A DNA stretch of 64,000 nucleotides from Thioalkalivibrio sp. XN8. GTDB taxonomy: Bacteria; Pseudomonadota; Gammaproteobacteria; Steroidobacterales; XN24. The notes beneath the pieces were generated by a model that worked only from the letters and a program-made list of their open reading frames with translations, was not told the DNA's origin and searched no databases. The translations under genes and the position numbers were made by a program. Location: contig NZ_JAALFH010000067.1 in assembly GCF_011058255.1 (NCBI RefSeq), positions 245,724 through 309,723 on the forward strand, written 5' to 3'. Below are positions 52,214 through 61,420 of this stretch, in pieces (positions within the stretch are counted from its first letter, which is position 1; every line of letters starts with the position of its first letter).

Positions 52214-54277
52214 GTGGTTCACGAACGGCGCTATCGGGCGTTCATCAGCTACAGCCACGCCGACAAGGCGGTGGCCAAGTGGCTCCACCGCGCGCTCGAG
52301 CGCTATCGGCTGCCGTCCCGGCTGGTCGGGGAACAAACCGAAACAGGTCCTGTGCCAGCCCGGCTGACCCCTATTTTTCGCGATCGTGACGAGATCTCGG
52401 CTGGGGCCGACCTGTCGGACACGCTGCGGCAGGCGTTAGCGGATTCAATGTTCCTCATCGTGGTCGCTTCGCCCGATGCCGCGGCTTCCCGCTGGGTGAA
52501 CGAGGAAGTCCGCCTCTTCAAGAGCATGCACGGCGAAACGCGGGTGCTCGCTTTGATCGCGGCAGGTGATCCCGGCGAACGGGGCACCAGCGGGGTATTC
52601 CCCCCGGCGCTCCGCTTCAGGGTGGACCCGGAAGGCCAGGTGACCGACAACCCGACCGAGCCGGTCGCCGCCGATCTCCGTGCCGGCGCGGACGGCAGGC
52701 GCCTGGCCAAGCTGAAACTGGTCGCTGGCCTGACCGCGCTGCCGCTCGATGCGCTGGTCCAGCGCGAAAGTGCCCGGCGACAGCGGTGGCTGCTCGGACT
52801 CTCGAGCGCCTCGTTGGCGCTGGTGGCGGTCATGGTCGTGCTGACGGTGGCCGCGATCCAGGGACAAAGGGAGGCCGAGCGCCAGCGGGCCGAGGCGCAG
52901 GCCGAGGCCGCCAAGGTGCGGGCCGTGAACCAGTTCATGCGCGACACGCTGAGTGCGGCCAACCCGTGGGGAGCCGGCTACGACGTTTCGGTGGTCGAGG
53001 CGCTGGACCAGGCGTCGGACAAGATCGCCGCTGCATTCGTCGAGCAGCCCGAGGTCGAGGCCGAGGTGCGCCAAACCATCGGCAACGCCTACAACAATCT
53101 CGGGCGCTACGACCGCGCGAGGCCGCTGCTCGTGGCCGCCGCCGAGGCACGCATCCGGCTCCTCGGCGGGGATGACCCGGAGACCATCGAGACACTGGCG
53201 GCCCTGGCCCAGCTCGCCTGGCGGGAGTCGCGTTTCGACGAAGCCATTGAGCGCACCGACGAGCTGCTTGAGTTGCGCCGCGGGGTGTTCGGTGATCCGA
53301 GTCCGGAGGTGGGGACGACCCTGGATTTCCTCGGCCGGCTGCTGACCGACGCCGGACACTACGAGGCGGCGGACCGGGTGACGGAGGAGGCGCTGGCAAT
53401 GAGCCTCGCGTTGCATGGCGAACAGTCGCTTGAGGTCGCCGCGTGCTACCAGACCAAGGCGGTCCTGGCGCAGATCGCGCATCAGGACTATGCCCTCGCC
53501 GAGGCGTTGAGCCGGCGGGAGATCGAGATCCGGCGGGCGGTGAGCGACACCGACACCATGGAGACCGCCTCCGCGCTCAACAACCTCGGCATTTTCGTCA
53601 TGCTCCAGGGCCGGCTCGAGGAGGCGCAACCGATCCTTGAGGAGGCCGTTGCGCTCGATCGCCGGCTCGGCGGGGCGCAGCACCCCGAGCTCGCCAGGGC
53701 GCTCGAGAACCTCGGCAACGTCCACTACCGGCTCGGCAACATCGATCGCACGCTGGAGCTCCTCGCGGAGGTGATTGCGATTCGCCGGGAGGGTCTCGGC
53801 GACGACAACCCCGAGGTTGCCCGCACGCTGCACAATCGGGGGATGGTGCTGAGCAGGGCCGGGGACCTCGAGGGCGCCGAGGCGGCGCTGCGGGACGCGG
53901 TCGCCAGGATGGAACGGGCCTACGGTCCCGACCACCCGGACGTGGCTTCCGGTCACCGGAGCCTCAGCTACGTGCTGCAGCTCGGGGGCAAGCTCGACCT
54001 GGCCGAGGCCGAGTTGCGGACCGCCCTCGCCATCGCCGAGCGAGCCTTCGCCGCGGCGAGCCCCGGGCTTGCGGGCTACCGCCAGGCCCTGGGCGGGCTG
54101 CTGGTCACGCGGCAGCGCTACGAGGAGGCCGAGCCGCTCTTGCTGGCGGTGCACGCGTCGGCGCTCGCGTCCGACGGCGCGGGCAGCCAGCGAGCCGTGG
54201 CCACCGCCGGCGCGCTGGTGGCGCTCTACGAGGCCTGGGGCAAGCCGCAGCAGGCGGAGCCCTTCCGGCCCCGGTGA
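52214..54277 (+). CDS. TIR domain, membrane helix and TPR repeat protein
   Basis: This 687-residue protein starts with a TIR-like domain (about residues 5-150; YRAFISYSHADKAVAKWLHRAL, FRDRDEISAGADLS, and ASRWVNEEVRLF, whose Glu fits the TIR NADase position). A single membrane helix follows at about 192-214, then a charged helix and six or more TPR repeats of the kinesin-light-chain-like type (ALNNLGIFVMLQGRLEEAQPILEEAVALDRRL and similar, in segments). The GTG start follows GAGGAGG. The TIR part could be an NAD+-cleaving or signalling module, with the TPR array as sensor. It lies 120 bases from ssrA, a common integration hotspot. An immune role is inference. Confidence 0.85.
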   Translation: MVHERRYRAFISYSHADKAVAKWLHRALERYRLPSRLVGEQTETGPVPARLTPIFRDRDEISAGADLSDTLRQALADSMFLIVVASPDAAASRWVNEEVRLFKSMHGETRVLALIAAGDPGERGTSGVFPPALRFRVDPEGQVTDNPTEPVAADLRAGADGRRLAKLKLVAGLTALPLDALVQRESARRQRWLLGLSSASLALVAVMVVLTVAAIQGQREAERQRAEAQAEAAKVRAVNQFMRDTLSAANPWGAGYDVSVVEALDQASDKIAAAFVEQPEVEAEVRQTIGNAYNNLGRYDRARPLLVAAAEARIRLLGGDDPETIETLAALAQLAWRESRFDEAIERTDELLELRRGVFGDPSPEVGTTLDFLGRLLTDAGHYEAADRVTEEALAMSLALHGEQSLEVAACYQTKAVLAQIAHQDYALAEALSRREIEIRRAVSDTDTMETASALNNLGIFVMLQGRLEEAQPILEEAVALDRRLGGAQHPELARALENLGNVHYRLGNIDRTLELLAEVIAIRREGLGDDNPEVARTLHNRGMVLSRAGDLEGAEAALRDAVARMERAYGPDHPDVASGHRSLSYVLQLGGKLDLAEAELRTALAIAERAFAAASPGLAGYRQALGGLLVTRQRYEEAEPLLLAVHASALASDGAGSQRAVATAGALVALYEAWGKPQQAEPFRPR

Positions 54278-54350
54278 CCTCTGCGGCCGGTGCCACGCCA
54301 GGCAAGCAAACGACCTGAATAAAACTCGGTAAATCCCTGTTATTAAAGAC

Positions 54351-54839
54351 CTAACCCGAGTGTTTCATGATCCGCGCTTTCTGCCGCTGCCAGTCGCGGT
54401 CGCGCTCGGCGTGGCGCTTGTCATGCTGCTTCTTGCCCTTGGCCAGGCCGATCTCCAGCTTGGCGCGGCCTTTCTTCCAGTACAGCTTCAGCGGCACCAT
54501 GGTGTAGCCGGCGCGTTCCACGGCGCCGATCAGCCGGTCGATCTCCCGCCGCTGGAGCAGGAGCTTCCGGCTGCGACCCGCATCGGCATGCACATGGGTC
54601 GAGGCGGAGGTCAGCGGCGTGATATTGGCGCCCACCAGCCAGATCTCGCCTCCGCGCACCACCACGTAGGCCTCGCTGACCTGGGCCCGGCCGGCCCGGA
54701 GGCTCTTCACTTCCCAGCCTTCGAGCACCAGCCCGGCTTCCTGGCTCTCCTCGATGAAGTAGTCGTGCCGCGCCTTCTTATTGAGCGCAATGGTCGAGCT
54801 GCCGTCGCCGGAGGCCGTCTTGTTCCTGGGTTTGTTCAT
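54351..54839 (-). CDS. smpB: tmRNA-binding protein SmpB
   Basis: SmpB binds tmRNA and carries it to stalled ribosomes. The 162-residue protein has [34 protein letters not shown] (in segments) at the start, then ISL-type barrel motifs and a basic C-terminal tail ([28 protein letters not shown], in segments) that enters the mRNA channel. Length is normal. It is divergent from the SNF symporter gene. Confidence 0.96.
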   Translation of the reverse strand: MNKPRNKTASGDGSSTIALNKKARHDYFIEESQEAGLVLEGWEVKSLRAGRAQVSEAYVVVRGGEIWLVGANITPLTSASTHVHADAGRSRKLLLQRREIDRLIGAVERAGYTMVPLKLYWKKGRAKLEIGLAKGKKQHDKRHAERDRDWQRQKARIMKHSG

Positions 54840-54955
54840 CGATTCGTCTGGAGATCCTGTGCTGGCTCGCCGGGCCCCGGGATCCGGCGCGGTTGCCGGG
54901 GACGTGGATTTAATCCAAAATCGCCCGCCTTTGAAAGCGCAGGGTTTTCCGCCCC

Positions 54956-56338
54956 ATGGCCAAGCGTACCTCGCTCCACGGCCTCTGGTCGTCCCGGCTG
55001 GCCTTTATCCTGGCGGTCAGCGGCTCGGCCGTGGGTCTCGGCAACATCTGGAAGTTTCCATATGTGGCCGGGGAGAACGGCGGCGGCGCCTTCGTCCTGT
55101 TCTATCTCCTGTGCGTGGCGCTGATCGGGCTGCCGATCATGATGGCCGAAATCCTGATCGGCCGCCGGGGCCGCCGCAATCCCGTCGCCACCATGCGCAT
55201 CGTCGGCGAGGAGGAGGGCAGCCGCCCCAGCTGGGCCCTGGTCGGCATCATGGGGGTCGTGGCGGGCATCATCATCCTCTCTTTCTACAGCGTGATCGCC
55301 GGCTGGTCGCTCTCCTACATCGCACACGCCGCCCTGAACCGCTTCGACGGCGCCGACGCGGACCTGGTCAACGGCCTGTTTGGCGGCATGCTCGGCAACT
55401 GGAAGGTGCTGGCCCTGTGGCACACGCTGTTCATGATCATCACCGTCTGGGTGGTAGCGCGCGGCGTCGAGCGCGGGCTGGAGCGCGCGGTTCGCTTCCT
55501 GATGCCGTCCCTGGCAGTGCTGATGGTGGCGCTGCTCGGCTACGCCATTATCAATGGTGATTTCCGCGCCGGCGTGGCCTTCCTGCTCGAGCCCGATTTC
55601 TCCAAGCTCACCGGCGAGGGCATGCTGGCCGCGCTGGGGCAGGCCTTTTTCAGCCTGAGCATCGGCATGGGCGCGATCATGGCCTATGGCGCTTACCTGC
55701 CCGAAGGCACCTCCATCGCCAATACCTCGATCTCGGTGGTGCTGGCGGACACAGCCATGGCGCTCCTGGCGGGGCTGGCGATTTTCCCCATCGTGTTCGC
55801 TCACGCCATGGACCCGGCCGCGGGCCCGGGGCTGATTTTCCAGACCCTGCCGCTGGCCTTCGGCAACATGGTCGGCGGCCACCTGTTCGGCACCCTGTTC
55901 TTCGTGCTCCTGACTTTCGCCGCCTGGACCTCGTCCATCGGCCTGATCGAGCCGGCCGTGGCCTGGAGCGTCGAGACCCACGGGCGCAGCCGCGCCGTCT
56001 CGGCGACGGTGATCGGCGTCATCATCTGGGCCCTGGGCTTCCTGACCATCCTCAGCTTCAACGAGTGGGCCGACATCAAGCTCTTCGGGCGCAACCTGTT
56101 CGAGAATCTCGATCACCTGTCGAGCAATATCCTGCTGCCGCTCGGCGGGCTCTTCATCACGGTTTTCGCCGGCTGGGTGATGTGCAAGAACTCGACCGCG
56201 GAGGAGCTGGATCTCGGCACCGGCACAGCCTACCGGGCGTGGCGCTTCCTGGCCCGCTGGGTGGCGCCGGCGGCCGTGCTGCTGGTCTTCCTGCACGCCA
56301 CGGGCCTGCTCCAGTTCCTCGGCGTCACGACTTCCTGA
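54956..56338 (+). CDS. Neurotransmitter:sodium symporter (SNF) family transporter
   Basis: This 460-residue inner-membrane protein has about 11-12 helices in the LeuT fold. The N-terminus has [34 protein letters not shown] (segments), the family's Na+ and substrate site in helix 1. [19 protein letters not shown] in helix 6 and [17 protein letters not shown] in helix 8 follow. It likely imports an amino acid with Na+. In many gammaproteobacteria ratA lies here, between smpB and rnfH; I see no ratA in the window. Confidence 0.92.
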   Translation: MAKRTSLHGLWSSRLAFILAVSGSAVGLGNIWKFPYVAGENGGGAFVLFYLLCVALIGLPIMMAEILIGRRGRRNPVATMRIVGEEEGSRPSWALVGIMGVVAGIIILSFYSVIAGWSLSYIAHAALNRFDGADADLVNGLFGGMLGNWKVLALWHTLFMIITVWVVARGVERGLERAVRFLMPSLAVLMVALLGYAIINGDFRAGVAFLLEPDFSKLTGEGMLAALGQAFFSLSIGMGAIMAYGAYLPEGTSIANTSISVVLADTAMALLAGLAIFPIVFAHAMDPAAGPGLIFQTLPLAFGNMVGGHLFGTLFFVLLTFAAWTSSIGLIEPAVAWSVETHGRSRAVSATVIGVIIWALGFLTILSFNEWADIKLFGRNLFENLDHLSSNILLPLGGLFITVFAGWVMCKNSTAEELDLGTGTAYRAWRFLARWVAPAAVLLVFLHATGLLQFLGVTTS

Positions 56339-56347
56339 GGCCCGGGC

Positions 56348-56671
56348 ATGGAGCCGCAGGAGACCATGGAGGTCGAAGTCGCCTACGCGCGTCCCGAGCG
56401 CCAGCTGATCCTCAGGGTCGAGGTGCCCGCGGGCACCACCGCGCTCGAAGCGGCGCGCCTCTCGGGCATCGAGGAGCAGTTCCCGGAGATCCGGCTGGAC
56501 CAGAACCGGATGGGGATCTTCGGCAAGCTGTGCAAGGGGGATCGCGTGCTCAACCCCGGGGACCGGGTGGAGATCTACCGGCCCCTGCTGGCCGACCCCC
56601 GCGCTGCGCGGCGCGAGCTGGCGGCGGCGGGCAAGAGCATGGGGAAGGGCGGCCGGGACGGGGACGACTGA
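56348..56671 (+). CDS. rnfH: RnfH-family ubiquitin-like protein
   Basis: This 107-residue protein has the beta-grasp pattern of RnfH/UPF0125: VEVAYARPERQLILRVEVPAGTTALEAARLSGI (segments), VGIFGKLC-type motif here MGIFGKLCKGDRVLNPGDRVEIYRPLLADPRAAR (segments). Its role is unknown; it is usually co-transcribed with ratA. The C-terminal tail is short and basic. It is convergent with bamE. Confidence 0.9.
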   Translation: MEPQETMEVEVAYARPERQLILRVEVPAGTTALEAARLSGIEEQFPEIRLDQNRMGIFGKLCKGDRVLNPGDRVEIYRPLLADPRAARRELAAAGKSMGKGGRDGDD

Positions 56672-56674
56672 GGC

Positions 56675-57046
56675 TCAGGCGTCGAAATCGGTCGGCCGCC
56701 CGGATTCGTCGATCTCCTCCGGCCGTTCGATCCGCACCACCTTGCCTTCCTCGAACCAGACCGTCAGCCGGCTCTTCACCTCGTGGCGGGTGCGGCCCAC
56801 CTTGAAATAGAAGACGTAATCCCAGCGCTCGGTATTGAAGGGGTCGGCGATCATCGGGGTCCCGATCAGGAAGCGCACCTGGCTCTGGGTCATCCCGACT
56901 TCGAGCTGGTCCACGGCCTCCGCCTCCAGGTAGTTGCCCTGCTGGATGTTCATCCGGTAGGGCCGCAGGGAGAAGCCTTGCAACGCGGTACAACCGCCCA
57001 GCATGGCGACGGCGAGGACCAGGGCGAGACGGCGAGTGGGCGTCAT
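56675..57046 (-). CDS. bamE: Outer-membrane assembly lipoprotein BamE
   Basis: BamE is a lipoprotein of the BAM complex that inserts outer-membrane proteins. The 123-residue protein has a lipobox LGGC near residue 18-21, then YRMNIQQGNYLEAEAVDQLEVGMTQSQVRFLIGTP (segments) and DPFNTERWDYVFYF, all diagnostic. I chose the ATG at 57046, directly before the signal peptide. It is divergent from fur, the usual gammaproteobacterial arrangement. Confidence 0.95.
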   Translation of the reverse strand: MTPTRRLALVLAVAMLGGCTALQGFSLRPYRMNIQQGNYLEAEAVDQLEVGMTQSQVRFLIGTPMIADPFNTERWDYVFYFKVGRTRHEVKSRLTVWFEEGKVVRIERPEEIDESGRPTDFDA

Positions 57047-57060
57047 GTGAGAAACCACGA

Positions 57061-57090
57061 TTGGGATGTTTTCACGGGGTGGGTGATAAT
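57061..57090 (+). promoter_or_regulatory. Candidate fur promoter
   Basis: TTGGGA (57061-57066) and GATAAT (57085-57090) are spaced by 18 bases, 37 bases before the fur ATG. The sequence just after (GATAATAACGAAACTC) shares a few bases with a Fur box, so autoregulation is possible but not clear. Confidence 0.5.
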
Positions 57091-57126
57091 AACGAAACTC
57101 AAGTGCAATTACCGCTGGAGCAGGTC

Positions 57127-57582
57127 ATGGAGTCGAAGGAACTCAGGAAGGTCGGACTGAAGGTCACGCTGCCCCGACTGAAGATACTCGAGATCCTGGA
57201 GGCGCATCGCGAGCACCACATGAGTGCCGAGGACGTTTACAAGTACCTGCTCGAGTCGGAGGCCGACATCGGCCTGGCCACGGTCTATCGCGTCCTGACG
57301 CAGTTCGAGACAGCAGGGTTGGTCCGGCGCCACAACTTCGAGGGCGGCAGCGCCGTGTTCGAACTGGACGACGGCGCCCACCACGACCACATCATCTGCC
57401 AGCAGTGCGGCCACGTGGAGGAGTTCTTCGATCCCGTGATCGAGGAGCACCAGGACAAGGCGGCCGCCAAGTTCGGCTTCACCGTGGCGGACCACACGCT
57501 GGTGATCTACGGCACGTGCACCCGCGAGAACTGCCCGAACCTCGCCGACCGCGAGGCCCGCGAGGCCGGCCTCGGCGCCTGA
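57127..57582 (+). CDS. fur: Ferric uptake regulator Fur
   Basis: Fur represses iron-uptake genes when loaded with ferrous iron. The 151-residue protein has the winged helix (LKVTLPRLKILEILE and DIGLATVYRVLTQFETAGLV), the His-rich metal site DDGAHHDHIICQQCGHVEEF and a second Cys pair CTRENC. The ATG at 57127 is preceded by GGAGCAGG. The two Fur-box-like sites at the heme locus in this window are plausible targets. Confidence 0.96.
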   Translation: MESKELRKVGLKVTLPRLKILEILEAHREHHMSAEDVYKYLLESEADIGLATVYRVLTQFETAGLVRRHNFEGGSAVFELDDGAHHDHIICQQCGHVEEFFDPVIEEHQDKAAAKFGFTVADHTLVIYGTCTRENCPNLADREAREAGLGA

Positions 57583-57600
57583 TCCGGACGCTCCCGGGAT

Positions 57601-59280
57601 TCATTCCGCGCGGCCGGCCCGCTTGCGCATTTCCTGGGCGTGAGCGCGCGTGGTGGCGGTGATTTCAACCCCGCCGAGCATGCGCGCCAGCTCCTCGACC
57701 TTTTCCGCCTCGGTCAGTTTCTTCAGCGTCGTCCGGGTGACCTCGCCGTCGGTCAGCTTGACCACGCGCAGGTGATGGCTCGCCTGGCTCGCGACCTGGG
57801 GCAGGTGGGTCACGCACAGCACCTGGGCGCGCGCGCCCAGCTCCGCCAGCCGGCGCCCCACGATCTCGGCCACGCCGCCGCCCACGCCCGCATCCACCTC
57901 GTCGAAGACCATCACGGGGATCGGCCGCTCGGTCTTGGCCGCCACCTGGATCGCCAGGCTGATGCGGGACAGCTCGCCGCCGGAGGCGACCCTGGCGACT
58001 GCGGCAGGCGGCTGGCCCGGGTTCGCCGTCACCCGGAACTCGACTTCGTCTAGCCCGTGCGGCTGGCACGGTCCGTCCGCAGCATGTTCCACCGCGACCT
58101 CGAAGCGCCCGCCGGGCATCCCCAGCTGGTGCATCAGCGCCGTGACCCGGCTGGAAAAGTCCTCGGCGGCCTCGGCGCGGGCCCGCCCGAGCCCTGCCGC
58201 TTGCCGGCGGTAATCGGCCTCCGCCGCAGCCACCAGGCCGTCGGCCTGGCCCAGCCGGACTTCGGCCTGCTCCAGTTCCTCGATCTCCTGCTCCAGCGCA
58301 TCCCGCCGGGCCGGCAGCGCGTCGGCTTCGACCTGGTGCTTATGGGCCAGGCTCTTGAGGCCTTCCAGGCGCTCCTGGACGGCATCGAGGCGAGCGGGAT
58401 CCATTTCCAGGTCGCCGAGATAGCGCCGCAGCTCGGCCGCGGCCTCGGACAGCTGGATCTCGGCCTCGGCGAGCAGGCGATGCGGGCCTGCCAGCCGCGC
58501 ATCCAGCCTGAGCAAGGGCTCCAGCGCCTCGGCGGCGCGGCTCACGGTTTCGTGCGCGGCGCCGGCATCGTTCTCGTAGGCCAGCTGCAGCGCGGCGCCG
58601 GCGCCCTCGGCCAGGCGCCCGGCGTTCGCGAGCTGGGAAAACTCGGTCTCGAGGCGGGCCCCCTCGCCGGCCTCGGGGGCGAAGGCGGCCAGCTCGCGGA
58701 ACTGGTAGCGCAACAGGTCCAGGCGCTGGTCGCGGTCATGCCCGGCGGCCTCGAGCCGGTCACGCTCGGCCGCGGCGTCGCGCCAGCGGCGCCAGGCGGC
58801 ATAGGTGGCCGCCGGCAGTCCGGGATCGGCCAGGCGCGCGTCCAGGAGCTCCCGCTGGACGGCCGGACGGCCCAGCGACTGGTGCTCGTGCTGCCCATGG
58901 ATGTCCACCAGCATCTCGCCCAGCTCGCGCAGCGTCTGGAGAGTCGCGGGCGCGCCGTTGATCCAGGCGCGGGACCGGCCCTCGGCCCCGATGACCCGTC
59001 GCAGCACGCACTCGTCGTCGGCGTCCAGCTCGTGCCCGGCCAGCCAGGCGGACGCGTCCGGCAGCCCGGCAAGGTCGAAAGTGGCGGTGATCTCGGCCCG
59101 CTGGGCGCCATGGCGCACGGCGGCGGCGTCGGCCCGATCGCCCAGGACGAGGCCCAGCGCATCGACCAGGATGGACTTGCCGGCGCCGGTCTCGCCGGTG
59201 AGCACGGTCAGGCCGGGGCCGAGCTCCAGCGCGACCTCGTCGATGATGGCGAAATTGCGGACCGAGACGCTGGTCAGCAT
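57601..59280 (-). CDS. recN: DNA repair protein RecN
   Basis: RecN is an SMC-like ATPase in double-strand break repair. The 559-residue protein begins MLTSVSVRNFAIIDEVALEL and has Walker A GETGAGKSILVDALGL, a central coiled coil, and a C-terminal signature VASGGELSRISLAIQV with Walker B VMVFDEVDAGVGG. It starts three bases before the nadK stop on the minus strand, so both are in one transcript. It converges with fur. Confidence 0.96.
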   Translation of the reverse strand: MLTSVSVRNFAIIDEVALELGPGLTVLTGETGAGKSILVDALGLVLGDRADAAAVRHGAQRAEITATFDLAGLPDASAWLAGHELDADDECVLRRVIGAEGRSRAWINGAPATLQTLRELGEMLVDIHGQHEHQSLGRPAVQRELLDARLADPGLPAATYAAWRRWRDAAAERDRLEAAGHDRDQRLDLLRYQFRELAAFAPEAGEGARLETEFSQLANAGRLAEGAGAALQLAYENDAGAAHETVSRAAEALEPLLRLDARLAGPHRLLAEAEIQLSEAAAELRRYLGDLEMDPARLDAVQERLEGLKSLAHKHQVEADALPARRDALEQEIEELEQAEVRLGQADGLVAAAEADYRRQAAGLGRARAEAAEDFSSRVTALMHQLGMPGGRFEVAVEHAADGPCQPHGLDEVEFRVTANPGQPPAAVARVASGGELSRISLAIQVAAKTERPIPVMVFDEVDAGVGGGVAEIVGRRLAELGARAQVLCVTHLPQVASQASHHLRVVKLTDGEVTRTTLKKLTEAEKVEELARMLGGVEITATTRAHAQEMRKRAGRAE

Positions 59281-59283
59281 GGC

Positions 59284-60189
59284 TCAGCCGTCGGGCGCGC
59301 CGTCGAAACGGCTCTGGCTGCCCCGTCCCCAGTGGAGCTTGGAGCGCAGCAGCCGGAAGTAATCGTGCCCGCGCGGGTGGATCAGCACCACCCGCTCCTC
59401 GGCGGCGCCCACCGACAGCCGTTCGCCGGCCGCCAGGTCCCCGAGCGCGATGCCGTCGCAGGACACCTCGGCCCGCGTGTCCGGCCGCGGCAGCACCCGG
59501 ACCTCGATGCGAGCGTCCGCACGCACCACGATCGGGCGGTCCGAGAGGGTATGGGGGCAGATCGGGACCAGCGTGATGGCTTCCAGGCTGGGATGGACGA
59601 TCGGACCGCCACCGGACAAGGCATAGGCCGTGGAGCCGGTCGGCGTGGCAATCACCAGGCCGTCGCCGCCGTGGGTGTTCACGTAGACGCCGTCGATCCA
59701 GTTCTCGAAGTCCAGCATCCGGCCGGTGTCGCGCTTCTGCAGCACCACGTCGTTGAGCGCCAGCGCCCGGCGGGGCGGGCCGCCGTTGTCGATCACGGCC
59801 TCGAGCATCAGCCGGCGCTCTTCTTCGTAGTCGCCGGCCAGGACCTCGTCGAGGCGCCGGACCATCTCGCCGGGCGTGATGTCCGCCAGGAAGCCCAGCC
59901 GGCCCCGGTTGATGCCGAGCAACGGCACGTCGCGCCCGGCCACCAGGCGCGAGGCGTAGAGCATGGTTCCGTCGCCGCCCACCGCGATCACCAGGTCGGC
60001 GGCCGCGCCGAGTTCCAGCTCGCTCACCGGCTCCACGGCAACGTCGGGGAAGTCCATCTTGATGGCCGGGTCGAGCAGGATCCGCACGCCCGCCGCGCCG
60101 AGATGGCGGGCCAGGATGAGCATCGAATCGCCGACCCGGGGGTCGCGGTACTTCCCGGTCAGGGCGATGGTCTTGAAGCTGCGGCTCAT
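59284..60189 (-). CDS. nadK: NAD kinase
   Basis: NAD kinase phosphorylates NAD+ to NADP+. The 301-residue protein has the catalytic GGDGTMLYASRL, GINRGRLGFLADI, and LNDVVLQKRDTGRML plus TPTGSTAYALSGGGPIVHPSL (segments). Length is typical. It is divergent from hrcA and precedes recN. Confidence 0.96.
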   Translation of the reverse strand: MSRSFKTIALTGKYRDPRVGDSMLILARHLGAAGVRILLDPAIKMDFPDVAVEPVSELELGAAADLVIAVGGDGTMLYASRLVAGRDVPLLGINRGRLGFLADITPGEMVRRLDEVLAGDYEEERRLMLEAVIDNGGPPRRALALNDVVLQKRDTGRMLDFENWIDGVYVNTHGGDGLVIATPTGSTAYALSGGGPIVHPSLEAITLVPICPHTLSDRPIVVRADARIEVRVLPRPDTRAEVSCDGIALGDLAAGERLSVGAAEERVVLIHPRGHDYFRLLRSKLHWGRGSQSRFDGAPDG

Positions 60190-60265
60190 GCGGGTTCCGA
60201 GGGGTTCACGCGGCGGTTTCTTGTAGCATGAAGCGCCGGGTGCGGGCCAGCGGCGAAAGCGCGCC

Positions 60266-60295
60266 TTGACGCGGTAAATTTTGCGTTGCTAACTT
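60266..60295 (+). promoter_or_regulatory. hrcA promoter candidate, near-leaderless
   Basis: TTGACG (60266-60271) is followed after 18 bases by TAACTT (60290-60295), which has an extended TGC in front. The predicted transcription start is at or next to the hrcA ATG at 60302, and no ribosome binding site is present. No CIRCE element (TTAGCACTC repeat) is visible here. Confidence 0.5.
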
Positions 60296-60301
60296 GCCTT
60301 G

Positions 60302-61360
60302 ATGTCCACCCGAACCCTCGACGCCGATCTGTCGGACCGCGCCAGGCACCTGCTCAAGGTGCTGGTGGAGCGTTATATCCGCGAGGGCCAGCCCGTCGGC
60401 TCACGCACTTTGTCGCGGGACTCGGGTCTCGATCTCTCTCCCGCCACCATCCGCAACGTCATGGCCGACCTCGAGGAAATGGGGCTGGTGGTTGCGCCGC
60501 ACACCTCGGCCGGCCGCGTGCCCACGCCGAAGGGTATCCGGTTGTTCGTGGACGCGCTGCTGAAAGTGCAGCCCATGAGCGACGCCGACATCCGGCGGCT
60601 GCAGGCCGAAATGGAGGCCGTGCGGACCGGCGACGGCGACATCGTGGGCTCGGCCTCCAGCATCCTTTCGGCGCTGACCCGCATGGCCGGCGTGGTGACG
60701 ATGCCGCGCCGCAGCCAGGCGGCCCTGCGCCAGGTGGAGTTCCTGCCGCTGTCGGACAAGCGCATCCTGGCGATCCTGGTGATCGACGAAAAAGAGGTGC
60801 AGAACCGGATCCTCCACATGGACCGCGACTATGGCGCCGACGAACTCAGGCTCGCCGCCAACTACCTGAACGAGCAGTTTGGCGGCCAGTCGCTGGCCTC
60901 CGTCCGGGACAAGCTGCTCGAAGAGCTCGCCGATACGCGCGAGACCATGAACAGCATGATGCAGGAAGCGATCAGCATGGCGCGCCAGGCTTTCCAGACG
61001 GTGGACGAGCCCGGCCAGGGTTTCGTGCTGGCGGGCGAGACCAACCTCATGCAGTTCGCCGAGCTTTCCAACGTGGAGCGGCTGCGCAGCCTGTTCGAGG
61101 CCTTTGCCCGCCAGCGCGACATCCTGCACCTGCTCGACAAGTGCCTGGCGGCCGAGAGCCTGCAGATCTTCATCGGGGAGGAGTCGGGCTACCGGATGCT
61201 GGAGTCGGTGAGCGTCGTGGCCAGCCCGTATTCGGTGGAAGGCGAGGTGGTCGGCGTGCTCGGCGTGATCGGCCCGACGCGCATGGCCTACGACCGGATC
61301 ATCCCGATCGTGGACATCACGGCCCGCCTCCTGGGCTCGGCCCTCAACTCCCGCGACTAG
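60302..61360 (+). CDS. hrcA: Heat-inducible transcription repressor HrcA
   Basis: HrcA represses chaperone genes by binding CIRCE elements. The 352-residue protein has the N-terminal winged helix (LLKVLVERYIREGQPVGSRTLS and LSPATIRNVMADLEEMGLV), a HTSAGRVPTPKG motif, and the C-terminal VGVLGVIGPTRMAYDRIIPIV. A TTG one codon earlier (60299) is also open. It occurs with RpoH-type promoters in this window, so dual heat-shock control is likely. Confidence 0.95.
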   Translation: MSTRTLDADLSDRARHLLKVLVERYIREGQPVGSRTLSRDSGLDLSPATIRNVMADLEEMGLVVAPHTSAGRVPTPKGIRLFVDALLKVQPMSDADIRRLQAEMEAVRTGDGDIVGSASSILSALTRMAGVVTMPRRSQAALRQVEFLPLSDKRILAILVIDEKEVQNRILHMDRDYGADELRLAANYLNEQFGGQSLASVRDKLLEELADTRETMNSMMQEAISMARQAFQTVDEPGQGFVLAGETNLMQFAELSNVERLRSLFEAFARQRDILHLLDKCLAAESLQIFIGEESGYRMLESVSVVASPYSVEGEVVGVLGVIGPTRMAYDRIIPIVDITARLLGSALNSRD

Positions 61361-61365
61361 CGCCC

Positions 61366-61395
61366 CAAAAGGAGACGGCGCCCGCAGGCGCCGTC
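61366..61395 (-). terminator. Intrinsic terminator of the fasciclin gene
   Basis: On the minus strand GACGGCGCC, a four-base loop and GGCGCCGTC are followed by TCCTTTT. The hairpin lies 26 bases after the fasciclin stop. On the plus strand it could also slow transcription from hrcA, though without a T run. Confidence 0.7.
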
Positions 61396-61420
61396 CGGTA
61401 GTGGTCATGGCAAGCGCGGC

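Noticed and set aside
54300-54356. Possible terminator after smpB with arms ACTCGG and CCGAGT followed by TTTATT
   Set aside because: The loop is about 26 bases and one arm lies inside the smpB coding end, so the evidence is too weak to list as a feature.
57081-57105. Fur box upstream of fur itself
   Set aside because: Only the first few bases (GATAATAA) resemble a Fur box; the second half does not pair.
60190-60301. CIRCE element near hrcA
   Set aside because: No TTAGCACTC-type inverted repeat is present in this gap or before grpE and dnaK.
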